NCBI RefSeq assembly: GCF_905475465.1
Contig: NC_062254.1
Coordinates: 4,298,001-4,362,000, forward strand
Direction of reading: 5' to 3'
Length of the DNA stretch: 64,000 nt
From: Pieris napi
Lineage: Eukaryota > Arthropoda > Insecta > Lepidoptera > Pieridae
Every line of letters starts with the position of its first letter. Positions within the stretch are counted from its first letter, which is position 1. Below the pieces are notes generated by a model that searched no databases, had not been told where the DNA came from, and saw nothing but the letters and a program-made list of their open reading frames with translations. The position numbers were made by a program, and so were the translations under genes. Below, piece by piece: positions 22,561-35,127 of this stretch.

Positions 22561-23303
22561 ATAGAAACAGTAATCTGATACCATAACCATGAGTTTTGGC
22601 GCTACTAGTTTGTTTTATTAGAATTTCTATTGGGTATAGATTAGTACCAGAGTTTGTATGCCATTCTCATCACAGACTACTTAACTTACTTTTCCACATG
22701 TATTAACACTTTGATTAATGCGTTACCAATAAGTAATTATGTCTTGAGCGGTAAATTTTGCAGTCTATAATTGGCTTACAATATTTCAAGTCGAATCATC
22801 AAGTATGCCGCGTAGGTCGGCGCCGGCGCCTACGCAGCATGACCGTACCAATAATTTGCAACCTGTTAATAACTTGCCAGTTACTTGTTTTCTCTGGTCT
22901 AAGATACAAGATATGTATGTTAATTATTACCTAGATAGCTTCGTGAATACTAAACCGATGAACACTAATTACACAAAATTAATTACGGTATTTCTTTCAT
23001 AATTTTTCATAGTCCTACTAAATAAACTAAACTTTATCTTTTGCTGAATTATGTGCAGTTTGGAAGATTCGTGTACGGACAGAGCCATAGACGAAGAGAT
23101 AGTTTGATAATAATGTTCTTTTTTCTGGCTCTTATTCACTTTTACTTATATTTTTAAATGTACAAACACGTGGCATCTACTCCTTTATAAACAGAAATAT
23201 AATAAAATATAGATAGATATAGCGTGATCTAGCTGTGGGCCGAAAAACGATAGGGCGCCCACAAGAATCCTATGAAAATGATTTAAAGGGAAATATAGCA
23301 TTA
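22561..23303. other. no gene seen
   Basis: The open frame at 22805-23002 begins MPRRSAPAPT but has no recognisable domain or splice structure. Confidence 0.55.
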
Positions 23304-23545
23304 CTAGCTGACCCAGCAAACGTCGTTTTGCCATGTATATTATTTCTAGGAAACATTTTTTAGTTCAATAAACTTATACAATATCATAAAAATAAAGTAT
23401 TGTCTAAAAAATAGAAATGTAGGGGTAATAAAAATGTCCCACCCTTAAAATTTAGGAGTATGAAAAATAGATATTGTCAGATTCTCAGACTTACTGAATA
23501 TGTATAAAAAAATTCATAAGAATTGGTCGAGCCGTTTCGGGAGAT
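23304..23545 (-). mobile_element. Helitron family A, 5'-truncated
   Basis: On the minus strand it ends GGCAAAACGACGTTTGCTGG, GTCAGCTAG next to T, with the hairpin GCAAA/TTTGC. Similarity to other A copies stops after GGTCGAGCCGTTTCGG, so the 5' TC end is missing. Confidence 0.65.
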
Positions 23546-23864
23546 GAGAGACAAGTGGAAGAATATGGAGGACACCTTCACACCTTCTGAGGTCATGTTC
23601 TAGTATTTTATGTAACAATAATATAATTTCTATTATAGTAATCGAGTAAAGGCTTTTTTAACATAGCCTAATATTTACTTAAATCTAGATGCACGCAAAC
23701 CAAGTACAATTAATACTCCAATTGGCAACATATTTGTATACTTTAGTACGTATGAAATTGGAATATATCATTACCGAATTGATCTTATATTAATTAATAT
23801 ACATCGTATTTGGTTGTTTATTTATTATACAAGATTCCCATTAATGTATTTATCATTATAATAA

Positions 23865-24100
23865 AGTCAAAGTAAAATCATTTATTTCAATTAGACCACC
23901 TAAAATGGCACCTTTGAACGTCAAATAAAATATAAAGATGATTCTAGTTGCACCTTCCAAAAGGTAGTTTCGTGCGGAGAAGAATGGGCAAGAAACTCCA
24001 AGTGAAACACGTAAGTGTGGAGTTGTCTTTTAAAATAGGTTTACAATAGTTAAATAATTATATGTGAAGACAATGTACTCTTAGAATAAAACTACTATAC
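23865..24100 (-). mobile_element. LINE-type 3' end, family L2
   Basis: The reverse complement carries GGAGTTTCTTGCCCATTCTTC and a tail ending near ACTTTGACTTTATT. It shares its core with 36601, 37608 and 50525. Confidence 0.5.
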
Positions 24101-24692
24101 TTAAAAAGTTAGTATACATGTTCCTCACATATTTATAAAGGCCATTGAAATAATGCCGCGGTTATCTGCTTTTATGTTTAATAGAACGTACACATCCTAT
24201 AATTATGAATTATAGATACTCGAGTGAGAATTAAAGTGAAGGGCGTAGGTCGAAGTGTTTAATGCCGGCCCTTCTGCCCACTGAGGTGCGAGAAATGACG
24301 CACAGACTTCAAGATTTATTACACAGCATGCGAGGGTTATAAAAAAGTAATTTGCCTTCCAATAAACCATATTAGTTCTGCGGTTATGAGCGTCTATTTT
24401 TATTGGAGTGCATTGAACCCATTTTTTTGTTAATTTCGTAGAACTTTTTTGAGGGTTTTATGTGTTTTGTTTTGTTGATTGAAACTAAATAATGTTTAAT
24501 TTGAACAAGACGAATATATTTAATAAAGAAATCTAAATTTCTTGTCATTATTGATAAGTTTGTGATGGTAACTTGATGTAGCAGTCTCTCGAAACGTCGA
24601 GTAGGTATATATTTAATATGAAATTCGCTGTTTATATCCGATGTTGAAAGATGTTTTATTTCAAAATCGGTAAAGAAAAGACAGACATGTAT

Positions 24693-24973
24693 GTGCCACG
24701 TTGGCTTAGTGCCTTCAGCGTGCGACTTTAGAGTCGTAGGTTCGAACCCCGGCTGTACACCAATGAATTTTCTGTCTTCGCAGGCAATTTACACTAAGAA
24801 GTACTACAGTGAGGTGAAGTAAACCTTGTGTAGAAACCGACATGCCTTAGAGCCAAAAAAAGTTAATCGTGTGTCAGGCATAGAGATCACCTTTTTGCCT
24901 ATTAGAGAACTTAAAGGATCCTAAAACGATATACAAATCTGAGACCTAGACTTAAAAGGTGTAGCGCCACTGT
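24693..24973 (+). mobile_element. SINE S1
   Basis: The tRNA-like head (GCCTTCAGCGTGCGAC, GTAGGTTCGAACCCCGGC) is followed by the S1 body (AGAAACCGACATGCCTTAG, GTGTGTCAGGCA) and the end GTGTAGCGCCACTG. Head and body are both complete but diverged. Confidence 0.75.
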
Positions 24974-24998
24974 TATTATGTATCTACCATATGCTTCA

Positions 24999-25567
24999 TC
25001 TATACTAATATTATAAAGAGGAAAGATTTGATTTTCTGTTTGGTTTTTGTTGACCGATTTCAAAAATTCTTTCACCGTTGGCAAGCTACACTATTCCCGA
25101 GTGACATAGGCTATGTTTAATTTAAAAAAAAATTAGGAATGCTTACTAAAACATGAATAATCTAACCCAAGGTGTAAAAAAATAAACAAAAAACTTCCTT
25201 CAATCTCGTGCGCTGCGAAAACTATTAATGATAGAACTAAATGATGTACTACAATTTTTCAGGACATATCACTATCTATAAAAAATGTCGCGACAGCACG
25301 TCTCTATGTTTTATAGTTACGTCACAATAAGCGTCCCTTTAAAAATTGTTTTTATTAAAATACCACCGCTAGAAAAGGCTCTTTATTCGTACCTAGGTAT
25401 TGATCCTTATCAAAATAATTACCAACGTTTCACATAAGCTACAATTTAATGGCATAACCACTAAAAAAGCATGGTGGATTGGTGTTCTCCTGCCGTTTCT
25501 CTTGAATAGTTTACTACTATGTATAACAAAAATCTTAGCCACGGCAACGCTAGGCCGAGTCTACTAG
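24999..25567 (+). mobile_element. complete non-autonomous Helitron, family C
   Basis: Starts TCTATACTAATATTATAAAG directly after A and ends GGCCGAGTCTACTAG directly before T. This A|T insertion context and TC...CTAG ends are the Helitron rule. A short stem, CGGC...GCCG, precedes the CTAG. 569 bp, no coding content. A second copy lies at 48444. Confidence 0.8.
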
Positions 25568-27125
25568 TTTAATCATAAAAATCTACGAAAATACAATTTC
25601 AGGCAAGCTTTAGAACTCTTCATATAACAGCGTTATTCATCCAAAAGTATACATTGTTCCACAATACTTTATTAAAGTACTATGAAACAAATGCTTTCCT
25701 CTCATTCTTTGAAAATTGGAATAAAAACGTCCGCGCACTGCAAGTTGTTTTTATGAGTCTCAAGTAGTTTCAGCGACGTCTCGAATACAGTAACTTGTAT
25801 AGACGAAGCTTTATTTTAATTTCTCTCAACTTAAAAAGTCACGTGTCGGAACAGTTGAAACTTTAAAGTTCTTATTTCTAATTTTGTTTTCCAATCTTTG
25901 CAATATTTCTTTTAATTATTCTATATTAACACGTCATTAGTTGGTGTTACATATTTTAATTAATAAATAAATAATAGTTAAAAAAAAACTAAAAAACACG
26001 CTTTTAAAGCACATCAAACTAAAAAGTGAAAAATAAGTCCTAATTTAGGCTGAAAATGGTAATGAACAAAAAATACTGGTATTATTGTGAAAAAGCGTGG
26101 GTTGCTCGATAGATAGATTTTTTAGTTAAATTTTTTTTTTTTTTTTTCGGATTATTGCATTGTCATCGATCTTTGACAGGTGCGCAAAGTTTGAATTAAA
26201 TCTGTCCGTTAAAAGTGGGTCAAAATCGAGTCCGAAGGAGTCGGTTACATACATACATACAGGTGAAGCTGAAGATAAAGCGTGTAAAAATAAAGAATAA
26301 TTGGTTAGGTTTATTTATTTGACATAAAATTTATTTTTATTGTATAACACAAACCAATATATTTAGTCTCTATAATTGGATCAAACACTTATTTAAATAC
26401 ACGTTATTATTTACTTAAGATTATGTCGCTATTTAGGAAGAGGCGACATTGAAGGACCCTTATTCTTGCCTACTAATGTGAATGTTAAAAAAGTTATAGA
26501 TTTTAATCAGTTTATGTTGCATTGGTGTATCTTTAAATTATTTTAAGACCAGTCCAATGTTATTTACCCTAATAATAAAAACTTTAGTAGATCAATAAAT
26601 AATAAATCTAATTGAAGATTTAAGTATCGCAATACAGCGAAGAAATGCTGCCAGCGTTATAAGTACACTACCAAAGGGACCAAACTTTTTAGATTTGTTT
26701 TAATTTTCTTTTTATTAATTATTAATAATTTTTATTCTTACTGTAAAAAAAAATATAAATACCGTAGGTATATTTCATTGTAATGATTACTAAACCTATG
26801 ACATGGACTCGTTTACTAGTATGTTAATAGACGTAATCTGTATATTTAAAATAACTTTAGAAATAAAGACAGAAATCTGTTTCAATTATAAATTTAACGC
26901 GTTTCATTGTTTACAATGCGCTCTGTTTTATTACTTTATCTAACTGCAATCGTAAAATGTCTTTGGGAATACAAAATCTCTCTTTTATTATTATCTCCGA
27001 TAAATATAAAAATCAATACATAAAACTGAAGTTGTTACGTAATTTAAAATTGACATTGAAGTACATTTTAAAGTTTTATCGAATTCTGAAGAAGATTGAA
27101 AAATCAGTTTTTTTATTATATATTT
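25568..27125. other. no gene seen
   Basis: AT-rich, with a T-run at about 26130-26147. No family recognised. Confidence 0.6.
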
Positions 27126-27305
27126 ATATAACAGAGAGCAACGGGCAAGAGGCTCCACTTTTAAGCCTATAGACATTGACAGAAGGCTCCCAAGTGCGTT
27201 GCCGGCCTACTAAGAATCGAAACGCTTTTTTCTTGAAGGACCGTATGGTTGTGAAATACTTCAGTGGGCAGCTGGTTCCATATAGTGATGGTGCTCGCCA
27301 AAAAT
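27126..27305 (-). mobile_element. LINE family L1 tail (5'-truncated)
   Basis: The minus strand matches the end of 39220-39530: WNQLP-like region, GGCCGGCAACGCACTTGGGA and AGCCTCTTGCCCGTTGCTCT. A decayed copy. Confidence 0.6.
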
Positions 27306-27494
27306 GCTAAGTAGTGGTAAAACTTTACTGGCGTCTTAAACGTCAATTGCTACTATTATTATAATAATAATAATATTATTCACTTAAATTTACTTCATGA
27401 AAAATAGAAAGTTTACAATAGTCATGTATTTTATTACCACAATGTATTTATGTAATTTTGCCAAGTGGTGTATGTTCATAATAATTTACTTTAT

Positions 27495-27840
27495 AACAAT
27501 AATAATAATTAATAAATAAATAAAATATATTATTAAAAGGTGTCCCTTTAGGCAAGGATCCGAAGATACTGGCAGCGTTCCCCCTTTGAATAGCTAGACT
27601 AATTCTTTGTCCGAGGTAGCTAGAAGCCAGATCTTCGGTCTCCTGTGATGTCGACTAACCTTTTTGATATTTCTTTGAAAATCCTTAAAGCGCTAGGACC
27701 CCACGGACCAAGGGTCTCGACACCGAATAGAACAAAATCATATTCTGAGCCTAGACCCCTGTATTTGCATGCTTTAGCTTTTTCAGCCGCTTCACAAGCC
27801 GCACCAGCTCTGTTGTAGGTTTCATGTTCATAATTGTTAC
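27495..27840 (-). mobile_element. LINE remnant encoding the ETLGPWGPSA C-terminal motif
   Basis: Minus-strand translation around 27630-27735 gives EYDFVLFGVETLGPWGPSAL and then FKEISKRLVDITGDRRSG, the conserved end of an arthropod LINE polyprotein. It continues into GGTLPVSSDPCLKGH and an AATAAATTATTATT-type tail. There are internal stops; it is a dead 5'-truncated copy. Confidence 0.6.
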
Positions 27841-28479
27841 ACTTTTAACATACGATAGTTTAGTATAAATTTATTTTAGAGGGCTTTGATAAAACGATAT
27901 AATTATTTTAAGGGAGGTGAGAGTGTATGAGAATGGTGAAGTGCTCGTCAACAAATTCTTAACTGTAATGAAAAATGTTTTGTAATTGAAAAAACTGACA
28001 CTCATTACTTAAAAATTCCTTACAGCAAAAGTTCAAATCCTTGAGATGAAAAATGATTTTAATATGGAAAAGTTTTATCCGTAATACGGCGGGTAAGCTT
28101 AGCCGGATTTGCAACTTCGTGGACTTTCTTTTTAATTAAAATATTTTATACGTATACGCTCTTATACGTAAACATATACGGTCTTACTAATAAAAAATTA
28201 CTATACATGCGTTATAACAAGGTGATAGTAATTCAGTGAATAGAGCTTGTACAGGGCATAAACACCTCTTTGACCAATAATCGATGTGTATTGGTTGAAT
28301 AACAAAACGACCCTTATTTATTGTTACCCTGGCAACCCGCCGTGTTTGATTGACGTTTGATTTAATAATTCTGATACAACTCATAATTCTAATGTAAGTT
28401 GTATTTATTTTATGAACCAACACAATTATATACACATTTACTTAATATACTAATAACATTTTATTATTTGCAGCTAATA
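27841..28479. other. flank of the Harbinger remnant; no gene assigned
   Basis: AT-rich. It may include one end of the PIF/Harbinger element, but terminal repeats could not be fixed. Confidence 0.4.
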
Positions 28480-28828
28480 GAAACTCCAAAACCTCAGACA
28501 AAGAGGACTAGAATTTTACATAAAAAGCCGCGTTCTGCAGTACAAAAGTTAGAAGAGGATAGTATCAATGTGATAGAGAAAGGACTATTTCATTCAAAAC
28601 CCCTCAACGATCATACTTAAATTTTTTAGATCATCTCAAATAGTGGAAAGTGCCAAACTCCGCAACACGGTAATGTTCCAGTGTTTGCAGGAAGAGCACG
28701 AAACAAAACTAAGGCAGATGGCTGAAACACATGAGGTCAAACAGAAGCAACTTGCCGAAGCTCACGAAAGGGCTAGACAGGAGCATCTTCTAAGGCTCAA
28801 ATTGTTACAGCAGCAATTAAATGAATAA
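28480..28828 (+). pseudogene. PIF/Harbinger accessory (Myb/SANT-like) protein, C-terminal remnant
   Basis: Two plus-strand pieces. The first follows an acceptor-like ATTTGCAG and reads QTKRTRILHKKPRSAVQKLEEDS..., ending in a stop at 28620. The second (28643-28828) reads a charged coiled coil, KLRQMAETHEVKQKQLAEAH, ending LLQQQLNE-stop. A C-terminal coiled coil of this type is usual in the Myb/SANT-like DNA-binding partner of Harbinger transposases, and the convergent transposase fragment next door supports that. The DNA-binding domain is not visible. It is broken by a stop between the pieces, unless an intron lies there. Confidence 0.5.
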
Positions 28829-28998
28829 TTATATACTTATAAAAAAAAACCCCTGTTTTAAATGAAATATAACTTTTTATTTATTTCAAGTATGTACCTA
28901 TGTAAAACCTTTACACCTATGTAAATAAAACAGCCTTAAAAATATGTTTCAATAAAAGCAGCTCTAGCAGCTTGTCCAGCCAGATTGCTTGGGGGCGT

Positions 28999-29406
28999 CT
29001 AGGTTGGCCTTGGTACTTCTGGAGCATTCTCAGTGTCATCATACGTAACATCCAGGTCTTCTTTGATATCAATAGCAATATTGTGGAGGATTGCCAGTGC
29101 TACTATATATAATTTGGCATTTTCTAATGACACTGAGAAGCCATGAAGAAGACACCTAAATCGAAAACCCTCCACCTCTATTACTCTTTTCGACATCAAC
29201 TCGCACTATGTCACAGATCTTCATAACATACTTCTTTGAAAAGCGGTATTTTGTTTTGAAATCGCCATGCGAAAGTAATAACGGATTGTACCGAGTTTGG
29301 TATGTTTAGACTTTCCTTGGAGGCGGCAAATCGTATGTATTAGCTGCATATCAATATTATCTAAATCTTCCATTTGATCTATAAAATCTATTTTCAACAA
29401 ACACAA
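28999..29406 (-). pseudogene. PIF/Harbinger transposase remnant
   Basis: Minus strand in two pieces. 29406-29221 reads LLKIDFIDQMEDLDNIDMQL and FRMAISKQN then stop, resembling the transposase N-terminus. 29199-28999 reads VEGFRFRCLLHGFSVSLENA and YIVALAILHNIAID, the conserved C-terminal end of Harbinger transposases (the A-x-x-LHNI-AI motif). The catalytic DDE core between them is gone, so this is an internally deleted, dead transposon whose two genes face each other. Confidence 0.65.
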
Positions 29407-29601
29407 ATACCTACTAACTTAAATCTTTCCTTGAACTAAACAGTCAAAAAATGCTGACAAACGCGAAATCAGATAAAATTACGCAATTTTTGTCTTATAC
29501 ACCCGTTAAACTAGGCCTCTGCGTTGTATAAGCATTGTACAAGTCTTCATACAAACCAGACACTTGTTATAACAGCCGAATACATCAAACTTGTCAATTC
29601 C

Positions 29602-29924
29602 TGAGCTGACCCGGCAAACGTTGTTTTGCCATGTATATTATTTCTAGGAAACATTTTTTTAGTACAATAAAAATAACTGTCTACTACATATAATAAAAAG
29701 GGGTTGTATGTATTTTCGTACGTTGTATAAAAAATAAAAACAAAAAAAATTGTCTAAAAAATAAAAAAATTTAGACAACCTTTATCGCTTAGGGGTTTGA
29801 AAGATAGTAGCCGATTCTCAGACTTACTGAATATGCATAGAAAAATCCATAAGAAGCGGGCGAGCCGTTTCGGAGGTGTACCTATGGGAACGAACGTGAA
29901 TGTGACACGAGAATTTTATATATT
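29602..29924 (-). mobile_element. Helitron family A
   Basis: Minus strand: starts near TATATAAAATTCTCGTGTCA, ends GGCAAAACAACGTTTGCCGG, GTCAGCTC (CTAG decayed). Hairpin GGCAAA/TTTGCC retained. Confidence 0.65.
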
Positions 29925-30589
29925 ACTGTTCTCGAAGTTCTTGCATATCTAACTTATGTAATTAATTTTAAATCAATCTTAAAAACAAATTCAATTAGTT
30001 TATTGCTGTGTAACATATTAATAAATATTAAAGTGTTTCTATAAAACTAGTCCTTTACCAAAAACCCTTCTCTATTTAAGCCAATATATAAGTAAAAAGT
30101 AGATATTGTTTAGTATAAACTGGCTACAGTTACAAAATATACCATACTTATATTTTTAAGCCCCGTTTGCTATAATTTTAAGGAAACTCGATTTTCCAGG
30201 GAATTTAATCGTATTGTATTTCGATTCGAATCACATAACAATAATAATCGTGAAAGGCAGCTGAGACAATGGGTTCTGGACAAATGTTGGGTTGTCTGTA
30301 ATGGCCGATACAAACGTGGATATAGGAGGATCGTATTCATATATACTTCCAATCAAAGTGTATACATATTTCATCACTGATTGTGAAATATGAAAGGGAT
30401 CGGTAATTAGACCAAACGATAACATAGATGTAAACACGCCCTTCTATTTATAAATGTATTTAGAAATTATCAAGAAAAACATTAAGAGTTAAATTCCAAA
30501 AGGGTTAATTATAAATGAAGTAATACTAATGTAACAAACGTTATAATGTCAATGATGAGAAGCTATGAAATCTTATTTATATACAGTTC
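29925..30589. other. no gene seen
   Basis: AT-rich. The overlapping short frames on the minus strand at 30170-30437 have no recognisable domain. Confidence 0.55.
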
Positions 30590-30690
30590 GTTGCAATAAA
30601 AATAAAAGAAACACATACAAATTATAAAGGATGCAACGGGCGGCCTTATCGCTAATAAGCGATCGCTTCCAGCCAACCGTAGTAAAGAGA
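30590..30690 (-). mobile_element. LINE-type 3' tail, family L3
   Basis: The reverse complement has AAGCGATCGCTTATTAGCGA, GATAAGGCCGCCC and a tail of ATAAATT-like text ending TTTATTTTTATTGC. The same family is at 35000-35127. Confidence 0.5.
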
Positions 30691-30734
30691 AAAACTAAAA
30701 AAAAAAGGAAAAAAATCTTACTTTTATTTATTTA

Positions 30735-30985
30735 CTAGCTGCCCGGTGAACATCGTTTCCCCTTAATATGATTTTTTTACTTAGCCTACCTTTTTTAGTA
30801 GCTATATAACAAACACATGGAACATTTTGTTATGCTACCCCATACAGGTTATTTGCTTTTACTAAATAAAAGCAAATTTTTGTTTCTATTTTTTCTCTTT
30901 ATAAAAACCTTCCTCTAAGTTCAAGGAAAAAATAACTGAATTAGTCCAGCCATCTTTAAGAAATGTGCTTTTTTTTATTTATACG
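30735..30985 (-). mobile_element. Helitron family B
   Basis: Minus strand ends GGGAAACGATGTTCACCGGG, CAGCTAG directly before T. The interior has ACTTAGAGGAAGG, shared with 52102 and 34830. The 5' end is not exact. Confidence 0.55.
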
Positions 30986-32212
30986 AGTATAAGTTCTCAA
31001 ACATGCATACAAAAAAATACAGGAAAATATGATTTGAAAAATTTTATACTCGAACACATCAATAACATTAGAACATACAAACTACAAACAAGCAATTACA
31101 AATTTCACGTTTATACTAACATACATATCATGCGTTCGTCAATGTACTTGAATAACGTAAGCCAAAGTATAAGGAAATTACATGATTTAGGGCGTGTAGG
31201 TCCTCAAGGTGTCTAGACTTAGTCTAAAATCTCGTTAATAATTTATACGGTAAGACATGAACCTCAACTGAAGCTCTCCCAGAATATCTCTTGGGGACTA
31301 CGGGAAATCGCAAGCGTCAATCACGACAGTTTTCGTCTCAGTAATGTAAGATACTCACTATTATGAGGAAGGCACCCTGACCCCTAAAATAAAGTTTTTT
31401 CCACTATCCACAATCATTATTAAAACAGCTATTCCCATACATTTATAGGTTCCTTAATTTATTTATTTCGTAATTCTACAGCTAACATATCATATTTAAT
31501 TAAAAACAATTATACTAAAGATATAGCCAAAAATAGAATACATAATATTATGAACAAAAAGGTTCAAGTATTAACAAAAGGAAAAAAACTATTCGAAAAA
31601 TAATAATTATTCAATACATTAAACTAAGTATACCTAATTTGGATGTGTTGTGTGTGTAAAAGTAAGGGTACGTATGCACGTGTACTTAATGCTGCTTTTT
31701 GTGTTTTTTGCATCCCACGATGCGACTGTCTTAAAAAAACCTCCAATGAAATTTCAAATGTTGAAATTTGATTTATAGCACGGAAGCATCTAATATACCT
31801 GACTTGCCACGTGCCAAATTTGTCATATTTCACAAGAATCCAATGAAAACGGGAATTTTTCACACGCTCAGAAGTTAGTAACAAATGAGACTAAGAAAAA
31901 TCGTCGAAATATGTGAGTCGGGTTGATTCTTCTCGAGGGACCTCTTCGGCTGTTGCAATGTGCCGCGATTAATGGCATACAATATATTGTACCGTTCAAA
32001 TCCTGCTGAACATTAGTTAGATGACTGTAAGAACTTTATTGCCTCCGAAGAATACTCGTGTCGGGTATTTTACCTTCACTTTTCCTTTTTACTCTTGAAT
32101 ATTTCGTTGATATGCATTAGTGTAAAAAGTAAATCTTGTATATTGTGTACATAAAATGTTGGTTACTAAATAACAAATTCGTTCGTTGGGAGAGTTAAAA
32201 GACTATGGTCTA
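30986..32212. other. no gene seen
   Basis: AT-rich. The minus frame 31624-31884 is not recognisable. Confidence 0.55.
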
Positions 32213-32587
32213 AGATCCCGATATACAACCTTCACCGAGATGCTTATTTAATGAAACGTATTTTATATTTAATTTAATATGTCAATAAATATAATCCATA
32301 TGGGTTGCCTAGCAAATTTCAGTCCAGAGTATTTTAATTAATATTAAAAAAAAAAAATTTTAAACATTTCACCGGTATGATTATAAGATAAATTCTATAC
32401 CAATCGAAAGTATGAAGCCCATAGAATATGCAAACGATAGGTTGTTTTTAATCAATTAATTATTTAGGTGTATATTTTTTATGTGACACTAAAGTATATA
32501 TACATCTTTAGTAAAAAAGAAAGTTATAGTGATACATATATAATACTACCCTGATTAAAAATATTGATTGAAAAAAATAAAAAAAAT
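32213..32587 (+). mobile_element. second copy of the inverted-repeat element, right arm missing
   Basis: Follows TA and matches 8609-8980 nearly base for base (AGATCCCGATATAC, GGTTGCCTAGCAAATTTCAG, CTAATACTACCCTGATTAAA-like text). It stops after an A-rich run at about 32586, so the inverted right arm is absent. Confidence 0.75.
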
Positions 32588-32789
32588 ATCTGTAGTACTC
32601 GTATGCGCAAAGACTATTTAAACAAGAAATCAAATAATAATTGTATGTTACAGCTATGAAACACAAATTTCTGAAGGCTAATCAATTATCTATTATTATC
32701 TATATAACAACTATAATATAATATAACAACCAATACGCAAGTTTTTATTTAAAGATTTGACTGTCGTTTTTATTTACCGGCTAAAAATT

Positions 32790-32893
32790 CTCTGAACGTC
32801 CACAAATATTTCAAGATCTCTATTAGCCAAATCGGTCCAGCAACTCTCGAGTTTTAGCAAGAAACGAACAGCAATTTATTTCTATATATATAG
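32790..32893 (-). mobile_element. Helitron family B 5' fragment
   Basis: Minus strand begins ACCTATATATATAGAAATAA and carries TTGCTAAAACTCGAGAGTTG, CTGGACCGATTTGGC, the usual family B 5' text. The 3' end is not found. Confidence 0.45.
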
Positions 32894-34829
32894 GTTCTAA
32901 AGCAAGTGGTAAAATATTTCCATAATAAACTTTAGTAAACATTTCAACCTGTCAAAGACTACTGTTGAACATTACAAATCTATAGAGATAAACAGCTTCC
33001 ACAATATTCCCTCAAGTTAAATTAATTTGCTGGAAAAGGAACATGATTCTTCCCGGAGGCATCGAATCCATATTTATGGAACCCGGTGGGCTGTAATTTA
33101 CGTAATATATCTTTCGCAAAAGCAATTTTCGACCTAAATACTGATTAATTGAATTTCATAAAGCATTGTTATTTATACTTAGTAATTCTGTTGATAACAA
33201 TAGGTATTATAATAATAATTTATTTATTGCAAGAGTATGGTACAAAAATGTGTAAGTATCGTAAGTTCGCATATTCTGCCACACAATGGCGCGCAAATTT
33301 GTCTTAAGGAATTTATTTATTCTGACATATACAAAGTTTCTAGTCTAGGTTCGATTTCCGGTGAATAATTGCTTTGCGTAAAGGCAACAGCCCATATCAG
33401 TAACATAGTTGAAGAATTGTTTCTGTCTCATTACGTCTACTGACTTATTTTCGCACTCATCGTGTTTTTCGATACCATACAATTATTTTGGTTTTGTGAA
33501 AATGTAATACTGCTTATATTAATACTGTGCCATAGTCGAGGTGGTCTTTACTACGATACTAAATAGAAAATAGGTTATTACGACATTTATTGTAGTAATT
33601 ATGATTGTTTGAAGAGACAGTGTAATAGAGTATTGACTCAAACTATTATCATAACTGTGACATAAATCTATTATTAAACTTCACTGTGTTTTAGATAAAG
33701 CAGTCTCAAACCTCTCGCCTTAAATTTTTATCTTCAGTTTCAAAGACGCACTTTATAAGCATTTAAGAATATCGTATTAGTTGTTTACTATCTCTGGAAT
33801 AAAGCATTTATACTAACAAACTTGAGCCCATACTCTGTAACTACCGATAGAGACCAACGTTTTTGTATGCAATTTCAATATAGTTTCCTCAATAGCGCGG
33901 AATAAATGCGATCGGAATTGGTAATGGTAACGCTACTGGAGTCATTTTAGTCGATATTGACAAACTTAAAAACTCCACTGAACTAATAATTATCTCGAGA
34001 GATAGGTGAAGATCCAAGGCCCAGATATTGCAAAAATGTAGACCTTATTTTTAATTACAAGAGATATATTAATTTAAAAGAAGGTTTTTTTTAATAAGAC
34101 TAATAAGTAATTTAAGTCTAACCTAATTTACTAATACGGATATTGAACATAAGAAAATGTCCAATAACACTACTTACAGTCTCTATTAAGGGGAAGACAA
34201 TTTTGTGTACTATTTTTTCACTTACCAATGTTTAGCACTTAAGACTAACGTGCACTGATTAACTAATTCAAATGGTGATCCATTTCAATCTTCTCACTAG
34301 GCCCGTGGTATCAAGGTGTTGAATAGCCTCGACATTCACGTGATGGTGGAGCCTGTGCTAAACATTTTTAAGTCACACAATTTAATATCATTACCTACAT
34401 ACCATAAATATCCACTTTACGATATCAATAGTCTCGAATGCCAATTGTAAAAAAGATATAAAAAGTCAGTAAAGTTCAAAACACATTTACGAGCCCACAC
34501 GAAATTAGTCTAGCAACATATACGCATCTTTATAGCATTGAATTAACATACGAGGCGTGAATTTCTGGCAACTTTAATATTATTTTATAAAAGCTCAGCG
34601 AATGATTGATAAATGGCCGACCCTTGACGGAAACCCGATTTCGCTAAGTCGGTCGAAATATGCTTGTAATAAAAATGTTTATCTGATCCATGCGGTTGAA
34701 GAATTTTGTAAAATATATTAATAATCCAGCAATACAACTCAAGCTTATCTAAGCTGAATAATGCTTGAATAATCTGTAAATATGTATATAGCATTAATTA
34801 TGATACGTTGTAGTAGTGGTAACAACATT
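32894..34829. other. no gene seen; decayed repeat scraps
   Basis: A LINE-like tail may lie at about 33205-33330. A B-box-like GGTTCGATTTCCGG at about 33348 suggests an old SINE head. Neither is secure. The rest is featureless. Confidence 0.4.
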
Positions 34830-34995
34830 TGGATCATTTTGCTATGCTACTCCATTGAAACTGTTAGTTTTTCAGTAATAATTATTTATTCAATTGTCTC
34901 TCCATAAAAACCTTCCTCAGAATTAATGGATTAAATAAAAAAATAACTCAAATTGGTCCAGCCGTCTACGAGTTTTATGCTTATCATCCACACAT
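34830..34995 (-). mobile_element. Helitron family B fragment
   Basis: Shares CCATAAAAACCTTCCTCAGA and TTGGTCCAGCCGTC with 52102-52319. Both termini are lost. Confidence 0.45.
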
Positions 34996-34999
34996 AGCA

Positions 35000-35127
35000 G
35001 TGGTTGCCTGGAAGATATCGCTCGAAAGCGATAAGGCCGCCAGTTGCCCTCCTTTTCATTTAATTATGTTCTTATATGTATGTTTATTTTATATTGTAAT
35101 GCAACGAAGTGTTAATAAATAAATAAA
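35000..35127 (+). mobile_element. LINE-type 3' tail, family L3
   Basis: TCGCTCGAAAGCGATAAGGC (hairpin TCGCT...AGCGA), GCCGCCAGTTGCCCTCC, then TTATATTGTAATGCAACG and an AATAAATAAATAAAT tail. A 5'-truncated insertion. Confidence 0.6.
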
